Positions 53,250-60,396 of a stretch of DNA of 64,000 nt are shown one piece after another. How positions within the stretch are numbered: the stretch's first letter is position 1; every line of letters begins with the position of its first letter. Location of the stretch: contig NZ_CP102263.1 in assembly GCF_025147485.1 (NCBI RefSeq), forward strand, positions 4,353,501 through 4,417,500, written 5' to 3'. This DNA comes from Bacteroides uniformis (GTDB taxonomy: Bacteria; Bacteroidota; Bacteroidia; Bacteroidales; Bacteroidaceae). Below the pieces are notes generated by a model. The model searched no databases. It was not told where the DNA came from and saw nothing but the letters and a program-made list of their open reading frames with translations. Position numbers and translations under genes: made by a program.

Positions 53250-56200
53250 TTAAAAGTTTATGTTTAACCCAAAGTTATAAGTTCTCATCAACGGATATGC
53301 CAGGTTGGCTCCCCAATCCCTTTCCTCACGTTCGGGGTCAGCATCCTTCAAAGCCTTGTTACAGAACGTAAGCAGATTTGAACCATTGACAAAGATACGG
53401 GCACTGTTCAACCCGATTCTTTTCATAAATGATTTTGGCAGATTGTAACCGATCTCCATACTCTTCAAACGGAGATAAGTAGCTTGCGGAAGCCAAACGG
53501 AAATACCATAATTCCATCTACTACCATTATCCGAAGTATTAGAGAAATTGTGGCGTAATGCCGGATAATAGCCGGCTACCCATTGTGTGGCAGGATTATA
53601 CGGATCATCTGTTATATTTGCAGGATGCCAACGATCTACATATTTCGCAATTAAATAAGATTTATTTGTCTTGCCACCATATCCCCAAACATCATCATTG
53701 GCATATCCGATGGAATAACCGGAAGCTCCTTGAAACAGCATATTGAGATCAAAATTCTTATAAGAAGCCGCCAAAGTCAACCCATACTGGATAGGAGGAT
53801 TTGCACCGGTTGCCCAAAACTCCGGAACACGGTCACTGCTGTTAATTCTACCATCACCATTCAGGTCAAGCAATCTGTAACTACCCGGAAGCATCTTAGA
53901 GTTACCCAAGTTCCCACCAATCAAAGGAGCCGTTTCATACTGTTCCAAAGAAGTATATTGGCCATCGTATTTATACAACCACATCACATTACTGTTACGG
54001 TTTTCCTTTCCATTCAGCCATCTATCCATAGAACTGGTATATTCTGCATGTTCCACATGCAGACTTCTTTCACGGGCATACGTAAAATTAGCACTTACTG
54101 AATATGAGAAGTCCTTACCGATTTGTCCTCTGTGTCCCAATTCAATCTCAAAACCCCGGTTCCGGTTAGAATTCAGATTTTCCTTCGGGAAACTTGCACC
54201 AAATGTATCAGGAGCAGATTGTGCACGGTCGGCCAAAATGCCTTCATTCTTACGATTGAACCACTCGATAGTACCACTCAACTTACCGTTCCATAAGTCA
54301 AAATCCAGACCTACATTGGAAATAGAAGATGTAACCCAAGAAAGCCGGTCAGTCACTACACCAGGAGCTACCATACCCATAATCTGGCTGGCACCATCAA
54401 AAACATAACCATTAGAAGCCGAATTATAAGCAGATACATATTGGAAAGGATCACCGGCATCATATCCACTTTGTCCAAAAGAACCCCTGATTTTCAAATT
54501 AGTAATAAACGGCAAATTGTCCTTGATGAAACTTTCTTCCGAAAGTCGCCATCCGGCACTTACCGACGGGAAGAACGTCCAACGCTTAGAAGGAGCATAA
54601 CGATAAGAACCATCATAACGCCCTACTACTTCCAACAAGTATTTACCGGCATAATCATAGTTCGCACGCATCAGATAGGCTGCCAAACGGCCAAAACTAC
54701 GATACCCTGAATTGGTAGCTGTACCCGGACTTGCCTGATTCAAAATATCATTAGTAAACAACTCTGAATATTGCCGGGAACCGGATAATTCATCGCGTCG
54801 TGTACTGTTCAACTCTGCCACAGCTGTCACATTCAAATTGTGCTGATTGAAAGAACGCATATAATTAGCCTGCAACCTGCCATAAATCTTCTGATATATT
54901 CTCATCGTATTGGAATAAGCATCAGTACTACCTCCCGTACCGGCAGGCGCATCTGTATAATAATCATACAACGGATAAGAACGATTTAAAGAAGAGTTGT
55001 TACGATTGTTACCGTCAAATGACCCCAAAAGACTCAATGCCAACCCTTTTACAAAAGGAACTTGCCAATTCAATTCCACATCGGCAGAATACGTCAGGCC
55101 TCTGTTCTTGCGATAACCGTCTATATCCGGATCAACCAACGCAAAAGGATTCTTGTTTTCAGGACCGATTGCAGACAAATGATTGGGATTATTAATCGTA
55201 TGAGTACCGATACCACGGTCATTAACCATCAAAGTCTTAAAAGTCCACATAAAATCCTCTCTCGGCCTTTGGGTTTCATCCCAACGCCCGGACAGATTCA
55301 CATTCAGTTTCAGCCCTTTCGTAAGCTCTGCAGTCAGGTTACTTCTCAGATTATATCTATGATAGTATTGGATACCACTCTTCAGCAAACCATTATCGCC
55401 ATTATAGCCGAAGCTCACATAATATTTCACCTTATCCGTTCCACCTCTCACAGAAACAGTATGCGATTGCTGGAACGCCAGTTTATTCATAAACATGTCA
55501 ATCCAGTTATTGTCTGTATAACCCTTAGCCCCGGTTCTATACAGTTCCAGAATATCGTCAGTGTATTCAGGGGCAGCCTGGTCATTACGTGCCCTTTCAT
55601 TGGCCAACATGCGATAAGTATAAGCATCTACCGTTTCTTCCATACCCGTGGCATTCTTCATACCGAACAATGCCGAGTAAGATACTCTGGTCTTTTCGGC
55701 CACACCTTTTTTGGTAGTAACAATGATTACGCCATTAGCCGCATTCATACCATAAATAGCGGCAGAAGCATCTTTCAAAATAGAGATACTTTCTATATCC
55801 TCAGAATTCAGCTGTGCAAGTTCTTCAGTACCTTCACGCGTGATACCATCAATTACCACCAACGGGTCACCATAACCGCGAATGCTCACCATATTGTCGA
55901 AAGTTCCCGGCTCTCCGGTTTTCTGGCGAATCAATAGTCCCGGCATCTTACCTTGAATATTGCTAATCAGATTCTCGGTCTTGGTCGTAGCTATTTCATC
56001 AGCACCAATGGCTGCAATGGCACCGGTCAGTGATTCTTTCTTCTGTACACCATATCCTACAACAACCACTTCATCCAATATCTCAGCATCTTCTACCAAA
56101 ACTATCTTGAACGAATTTCGGCCTGCAACCTTTATGTTTTGTGTCTTATAACCTACATAGCTTATTATAAGAGTAGCATCAGAGCCCACATTGGTCAGAA

Positions 56201-56729
56201 TGAAATTACCGTCAATGTCTGTTATGACACCGTTGGTAGTTCCCTGCACCAAGATACTGGCACCAATCACCGGTTCACCGGTTGCATCGACCACAGAACC
56301 TTTCACCGTCGCAGCCTGCAAAGCCATCTGTACCCCATCAGCTCCTACAGCTTTATCATAAAGGATTATATTACGGTCCAATACCTTATAGCCTATATTG
56401 GTTCCTTTGAATACATCGTTCAGAACCTTGAATATGGTTTTGTTATTTGCCCGGACCGATACACGGCGCTTAACGTCAATCTGCTTGTTGTTGTAGAAGA
56501 AAACAAATTCGGTACCTTGTTCCAGCTCCGTCAGTACTTCATCAACAGTCTTGTTCTCAAGAGCAATGTTTACCATTGTCTTTTGAGCATAACCTTCATT
56601 GGCAAAAGTCATACCAACCAAACAAAACAACATAAATAATGTGCATCTCATAGCAAGAGGAATTTTTTTCATGCATCTCATCAGGACACTTTTTTCCCTA
56701 AATGATTGGATACAATAGTGTTTTTTCAT
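53250..56729 (-). CDS. SusC/RagA-family TonB-dependent receptor with STN signalling domain
   Basis: A 1159-residue outer-membrane importer. A signal sequence ends near ANEGYAQ (about residue 48). An STN domain (about 55-125: LENKTVDEVLTELEQGTEFV) follows, then a carboxypeptidase-regulatory domain (VKGSVVDATGEPVIGASILV), the TonB-box/plug region (EVVVVGYGVQKKESLTGAI) and a long barrel ending FGLNINF. The STN domain is the part that signals through a FecR-type anti-sigma factor, and the fecR gene lies just upstream. A start at one of the inner Mets (MKKIPLAMRC) is possible. Confidence 0.96.
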   Translation of the reverse strand: MKKHYCIQSFREKSVLMRCMKKIPLAMRCTLFMLFCLVGMTFANEGYAQKTMVNIALENKTVDEVLTELEQGTEFVFFYNNKQIDVKRRVSVRANNKTIFKVLNDVFKGTNIGYKVLDRNIILYDKAVGADGVQMALQAATVKGSVVDATGEPVIGASILVQGTTNGVITDIDGNFILTNVGSDATLIISYVGYKTQNIKVAGRNSFKIVLVEDAEILDEVVVVGYGVQKKESLTGAIAAIGADEIATTKTENLISNIQGKMPGLLIRQKTGEPGTFDNMVSIRGYGDPLVVIDGITREGTEELAQLNSEDIESISILKDASAAIYGMNAANGVIIVTTKKGVAEKTRVSYSALFGMKNATGMEETVDAYTYRMLANERARNDQAAPEYTDDILELYRTGAKGYTDNNWIDMFMNKLAFQQSHTVSVRGGTDKVKYYVSFGYNGDNGLLKSGIQYYHRYNLRSNLTAELTKGLKLNVNLSGRWDETQRPREDFMWTFKTLMVNDRGIGTHTINNPNHLSAIGPENKNPFALVDPDIDGYRKNRGLTYSADVELNWQVPFVKGLALSLLGSFDGNNRNNSSLNRSYPLYDYYTDAPAGTGGSTDAYSNTMRIYQKIYGRLQANYMRSFNQHNLNVTAVAELNSTRRDELSGSRQYSELFTNDILNQASPGTATNSGYRSFGRLAAYLMRANYDYAGKYLLEVVGRYDGSYRYAPSKRWTFFPSVSAGWRLSEESFIKDNLPFITNLKIRGSFGQSGYDAGDPFQYVSAYNSASNGYVFDGASQIMGMVAPGVVTDRLSWVTSSISNVGLDFDLWNGKLSGTIEWFNRKNEGILADRAQSAPDTFGASFPKENLNSNRNRGFEIELGHRGQIGKDFSYSVSANFTYARERSLHVEHAEYTSSMDRWLNGKENRNSNVMWLYKYDGQYTSLEQYETAPLIGGNLGNSKMLPGSYRLLDLNGDGRINSSDRVPEFWATGANPPIQYGLTLAASYKNFDLNMLFQGASGYSIGYANDDVWGYGGKTNKSYLIAKYVDRWHPANITDDPYNPATQWVAGYYPALRHNFSNTSDNGSRWNYGISVWLPQATYLRLKSMEIGYNLPKSFMKRIGLNSARIFVNGSNLLTFCNKALKDADPEREERDWGANLAYPLMRTYNFGLNINF

Positions 56730-56768
56730 AATTTTGTATTGATTTCTAGTGAAAAAATAAAGTTACTT

Positions 56769-56788
56769 TATCTGTCGCCAAACAGATA
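56769..56788 (-). promoter_or_regulatory. Inverted repeat upstream of susC
   Basis: TATCTGT/ACAGATA arms (7 bp) around a 6-base loop, 40 bases before the susC start. It may be a regulator site or a leader hairpin. No TAnnTTTG box was found here, which fits an alternative (ECF) promoter. Confidence 0.4.
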
Positions 56789-56807
56789 TTTAAAAGTTAC
56801 TGTGTTT

Positions 56808-56841
56808 CATGCAGGAAAATGCGCCAACATTTTCCTGCATG
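56808..56841. terminator. Perfect 14-bp hairpin between fecR and susC
   Basis: CATGCAGGAAAATG (56808-56821) and CATTTTCCTGCATG (56828-56841) are exact complements with a 6-base loop. The T-tract follows on the plus strand, not on the minus strand that both flanking genes use. It is classed as a terminator only tentatively; an mRNA-stability or attenuation role is equally possible. Confidence 0.5.
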
Positions 56842-56886
56842 TTTTTCTAAACGGACTTGTGTTTCATCATACTACTTTTTAAAGGG

Positions 56887-57900
56887 TTAATAAACTTCTA
56901 TTACCTGTCTCTCGGCATCCACATCACCATCTTCAACAAACTTGAAATGAATATTCGAGGATATTCGGAAGTGCTCCAATATTCGCTCCAAACGTTGTTT
57001 GGTAAATGTAGCCGTAAAGGAATTCTGCTTCAATGAAGCCTTTTTCAGAATGAATTCCACATTATATCTTTTGCTCAAACTCTTCAATATATCTTCAAAC
57101 GGAGTGTTCCTGAAAATCAAACGTCCGTCCTTCCAACATGTTTCCACGTCTACATTGACTTCTTTCACAACGACCTTTTCCCGCACTATATCATAAATAA
57201 CCTTTTGCCCCGGTATCATCATTACATTATTTCTCCTGCCGTTATTCACATAGGAGAAACTGACTTTACCCGAAACCAAAGTGGTCTGTACCGTCCTGCT
57301 CCCTTTGTAAGCCTCTACGTTGAACTCCGTTCCATGTACTACTATCTTGGAATTGTTCAGCGTGCCGACAATGAACATCTTTTCATCTTTTGCGACAGAA
57401 AAGAATGCTTCACCCACCAACTTCACTTCCCTTTTATCATCGGCAAATCGGGAAGGATAGCGCAACGACGACGACGAGTTCAGAACGACTTCCGTTCCAT
57501 CCGGCAATTCGACAGAAGTAGTCATTCCCGGATTTGTCCTGACTTCCATCATATGTATCTCTTCTTTATCCTTGTCCCAATAAAGGATAGACCACGATAC
57601 CATCAAAGGGATGAATAAAATGGCGGCCGCCCGTTGCATCCCTCTAAATAATACCTGATACCTATTGACCTTTTTCTGTTTCATCTTACGATGTACATCC
57701 TCCAAGGCCTTCTTTACATCCAGCCTGGATGAAATCTGCGCCATGTCCGCCGCCAGACCGAGTGTCTGAACCTGGCGGGCTGTCCTGCGGTTCTCTTCCG
57801 ATGCTTCCAGCCACTCCTCTACCAGAGCAGTTTCATCCTCCGTTGTCTCTCCTTCATAATAGCTGAGAAGCAGGTTCTCCATTCCCTCTCTTTTTACCAT
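56887..57900 (-). CDS. FecR-family anti-sigma factor
   Basis: A 337-residue inner-membrane regulator. The cytoplasmic N-terminus (LLLSYYEGETTEDETALVEEWL) should bind the sigma factor, one membrane helix is RAAAILFIPLMVSWSILYW, and the periplasmic FecR domain (NPGMTTSVELPDGTEVVLNS, FFSVAKDEKMFIV, HGTEFNVEAY) leads to a C-terminal STN-contacting part (NTPFEDILKSLSKRYNVEFI). It holds the ECF sigma inactive until the SusC STN domain reports glycan. The ATG at 57900 was chosen; Met at 57882 is an alternative. The partner sigma gene is divergent. Confidence 0.93.
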   Translation of the reverse strand: MVKREGMENLLLSYYEGETTEDETALVEEWLEASEENRRTARQVQTLGLAADMAQISSRLDVKKALEDVHRKMKQKKVNRYQVLFRGMQRAAAILFIPLMVSWSILYWDKDKEEIHMMEVRTNPGMTTSVELPDGTEVVLNSSSSLRYPSRFADDKREVKLVGEAFFSVAKDEKMFIVGTLNNSKIVVHGTEFNVEAYKGSRTVQTTLVSGKVSFSYVNNGRRNNVMMIPGQKVIYDIVREKVVVKEVNVDVETCWKDGRLIFRNTPFEDILKSLSKRYNVEFILKKASLKQNSFTATFTKQRLERILEHFRISSNIHFKFVEDGDVDAERQVIEVY

Positions 57901-58004
57901 AATTTTTATTGCTAGCTTTAATCTAAAGACAAACGGGTGAAAAGAACTCCTAAACAAAAAGCTAAAAATATTTTATATACTTAGATTATAATGGGAAAAA
58001 AAGC

Positions 58005-58012
58005 TATTTTTG
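58005..58012 (+). promoter_or_regulatory. Bacteroides -7 box for the ECF sigma gene
   Basis: TATTTTTG ends 10 bases before the first ATG (58023), giving a leader of only a few bases; a second in-frame ATG at 58038 would have a normal leader. Confidence 0.5.
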
Positions 58013-58022
58013 CCCAACAATA

Positions 58023-58616
58023 ATGAACCCCCACCCTATGAGAAACATACCATTAGAAGATACATCTTTATTATCCGCCATACAAAAAGGAGATAGAAGT
58101 GCTTTTGATGTGTTATTTCAAAAGTACTATTCTGTGCTCTGCACCTACTGCTATCGTTTTGTCCGGCTGGAAGATGCAGAAGAGATTGTTCAGGACGTCA
58201 TGCTATGGCTTTGGGAAAACCGCGAAAGACCCGTTATCGAATATTCGCTCAAGCAATATCTGTTCAAGGCTGTCTACCATCGTTGCATGACCCGGATTGC
58301 CCAAAATGAAGTGAAGCAACGGGCAGACACCGCTTACTATGAACGAATGTTCACCATGCTGCAGGAGGTGGATATCTATCAAATCAACGAATTAAGCAAG
58401 CATATACAAAGGGCCATCAACGAACTGCCGCCTACTTATAGGGAAGCTTTCATCATGCATCGTTTCCAGAATCTGAGTTACAAGGAAGCTGCCGAACTAC
58501 TCAACGTTTCCCCAAAAACGGTAGACTACCGCATTCAGCAGGCTTTGAAGATTTTAAGGGTCAAGCTGAAAGATTATCTGCCACTGATATTGATGCACCT
58601 GCTCACCTCGCATTAA
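58023..58616 (+). CDS. ECF sigma factor of the polysaccharide locus
   Basis: A 197-residue sigma-70 family protein: region 2 (AFDVLFQKYYSVLCTYCYRF, DAEEIVQDVMLWLWENRER) and region 4 (ELPPTYREAFIMHRFQNLSY, KEAAELLNVSPKTVDYRIQQ). It should activate susC and the rest of the locus when released from FecR. It faces away from fecR, with 122 bases between them, whereas such pairs are most often in one operon. The start at 58023 is nearly leaderless; the ATG at 58038 (MRNIPLEDTS) is a good alternative. Confidence 0.94.
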   Translation: MNPHPMRNIPLEDTSLLSAIQKGDRSAFDVLFQKYYSVLCTYCYRFVRLEDAEEIVQDVMLWLWENRERPVIEYSLKQYLFKAVYHRCMTRIAQNEVKQRADTAYYERMFTMLQEVDIYQINELSKHIQRAINELPPTYREAFIMHRFQNLSYKEAAELLNVSPKTVDYRIQQALKILRVKLKDYLPLILMHLLTSH

Positions 58617-58979
58617 GACCATACAAAAGCAGAACGTCCCCTATACCTTGCCGGCTACACACCGGGACTTAGCCCTAAAGAGTATAGAACTGAGAGGTCA
58701 AAACATCCGGATGTTTTACCCCAATACATGGGGATGTTTTCACCCAAAACACCCGGATGTATTACCCCAAAACATCCGGGTGTATTAATGGAAAGGATGC
58801 GGATGTTATGACCTCTCAGTATACGGGTCAGACTGGTTCAGTCCTGATGGGAGAGGCACTAAGTCCCTATACATCCCGTATTCATTAATTATTCTAAAAA
58901 AAGTTAGGGAAAACTCCGGGCCACCGGTCATATAAGCAAGAAGCAACCCTATTATTATCATAACCTCAAAATGCACGCA
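58617..58979. other. 363-base intergenic region holding a 23-bp repeat array
   Basis: Between the ECF sigma gene and the small secreted-protein gene, both rightward. It contains the array at 58689-58820 and a GC-rich hairpin-like stretch near 58917-58931. No TAnnTTTG box precedes the next operon, so its promoter may be ECF-dependent. No further gene was found. Confidence 0.6.
58689..58820. repeat. Tandem palindromic array, five 23-bp units within 12-bp inverted arms
   Basis: Units start at 58700, 58723, 58746, 58769 and 58792, exactly 23 bp apart. The first holds AAAACATCCGGATGTTTT, a perfect palindrome, followed by ACCCC; GGATGT recurs at 58709, 58732, 58755 and 58801, with GGGTGT at 58778. 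The array lies between exact inverted arms ACTGAGAGGTCA (58689-58700) and TGACCTCTCAGT (58809-58820). There are no unique spacers, so it is not CRISPR. Confidence 0.93.
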
Positions 58980-59465
58980 ATGAGAAAACTGATTATCCTA
59001 TTGTCGGCGCTGGTGTACGTCATCCATGCACAAGCGCAATTTTCAGTGACAGCCCATCAGGAAGGATGGGACAATATTCCTCCACAAGTACAAAAACCGG
59101 GATTTTCCTTTCAGCAATCCGTATTTGCCAATATGGACGGGGACGATGCCCTTGAAGAAGTAATGCTTTTCGGACGTGACAACGGACACTACCCCACTTT
59201 CGACCTTTTCAAGGCCTACTATGCAATCGTAGACAACTATACCAAAGAAGTACAATACATTTCCGACGAGATTTATGTCACCGACAAGTACAATCTCCTT
59301 GTAGAAGACCGCAACAAGGACGGCATCTCCGAGCTCTACATATCCTACTTCAAAGACGGAAAGTTCAGCGTAGACGAACAAGGTTACAATCTGCGCACCA
59401 CACGCTGCTACGACCGTATAGAATGGAACCCTACTGGCAAAAACTTTAAATCTTCCGGAAAATGA
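58980..59465 (+). CDS. Small secreted protein with calcium-loop-like motifs
   Basis: A 161-residue exported protein (signal MRKLIILLSALVYVIHAQAQ). Two Asp-rich loops, NMDGDDALEEVMLFG and DRNKDGISELYISYFK, resemble the FG-GAP/VCBS calcium-binding repeats of beta-propellers, but the protein is too short for a full propeller. It starts the rightward arm and overlaps the ThuA gene by four bases (ATGA), so translation is coupled. An ATG three codons earlier (58971) is possible. Function unknown. Confidence 0.8.
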   Translation: MRKLIILLSALVYVIHAQAQFSVTAHQEGWDNIPPQVQKPGFSFQQSVFANMDGDDALEEVMLFGRDNGHYPTFDLFKAYYAIVDNYTKEVQYISDEIYVTDKYNLLVEDRNKDGISELYISYFKDGKFSVDEQGYNLRTTRCYDRIEWNPTGKNFKSSGK

Positions 59466-60391
59466 AAACAAGACTGACACTTATCCTGGTACTCCTTATT
59501 TATATAGGAGCTGCCTCGCACACACACGCACAGCAAAAGAAAGTAATCAAAACCATGATGATAGCCGGGCAGGACGGCAGCCATTACTGGCAAGGCGCCT
59601 GCGAAGCCATGAAGCAGATATTGGAAAACAGCGGAATGTTCAAAGTGGACTTCGCCTTTACACCCGACTTTGGTGGAGACATCGCTACCTTCAAACCCGA
59701 TTTCCACCAATATGATTTAATCGTCATCAACTACGGCGGAGCTACATGGACAGAGCCCGTACGCAAGAATTTCGAGAAATACGTTGCCGATGGAGGCGGT
59801 GTGGTAGTGATACATTCTTCCGTCGTCCCGATGGCCGACTGGAAAGAATACAACGAGATAATAGGCATGGGGGCATGGGACGGACGAAACGAAAAGGACG
59901 GTCCGTATCTGTACTGGAAAGACGGACAATACGTCTACGACTACTCTCCGGGGTATGCCGGCTACCACGGCTTGCAGCACGAAACCGTCATAGAACACCG
60001 CGCCCCCCATCATCCTATCCTGCAAGGATTGCCTCCTCAATGGAAACACTTCAAGGACGAGATATATACCCGCCTACGCGGTCCGGTAAGAAACATGGAA
60101 ATATTGGCAACCGCCTACGAACGCGGACGGCATGAACCGTTGATGTGGACAGTAAGCTACGGGAAAGGGCGCATATTCGTCGACCTCCTGGGGCACTGCG
60201 GCAACGACCCGAACATGACTTACTCCATGCGCTGCACCGGTTTCCAGGTGACTTTACTCCGGGGATGCGAATGGGCTGCCACCGGCGCCGTCACCCAAGA
60301 AGTTCCCGCAGATTTCCCACTGAAGGATACTTATACATTACGTCCGGAGTTCAAGGCTCCTTTTCATGCTTACCCTAAAACCAAACACTGA
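59462..60391 (+). CDS. ThuA-domain secreted protein
   Basis: A 309-residue exported protein (signal LILVLLIYIGAASHTHA) with a class I glutamine amidotransferase-like ThuA fold (IAGQDGSHYWQGACEAMKQI, YDLIVINYGGATW, GGGVVVIHSS, PLMWTVSYGKGRIFVDLLGH). ThuA proteins take part in disaccharide catabolism, possibly as hydrolases or isomerases, with no fixed reaction. It lies between the small secreted protein and GH9. The expected work is on oligosaccharides released by the locus. Confidence 0.88.
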   Translation: MKTRLTLILVLLIYIGAASHTHAQQKKVIKTMMIAGQDGSHYWQGACEAMKQILENSGMFKVDFAFTPDFGGDIATFKPDFHQYDLIVINYGGATWTEPVRKNFEKYVADGGGVVVIHSSVVPMADWKEYNEIIGMGAWDGRNEKDGPYLYWKDGQYVYDYSPGYAGYHGLQHETVIEHRAPHHPILQGLPPQWKHFKDEIYTRLRGPVRNMEILATAYERGRHEPLMWTVSYGKGRIFVDLLGHCGNDPNMTYSMRCTGFQVTLLRGCEWAATGAVTQEVPADFPLKDTYTLRPEFKAPFHAYPKTKH

Positions 60392-60396
60392 ATACC

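Noticed and set aside
58689..58820. Possible CRISPR array from evenly spaced repeats
   Set aside because: Units are contiguous with no unique spacers between them, the repeat is only 23 bp and palindromic throughout, and no cas gene is in the window.
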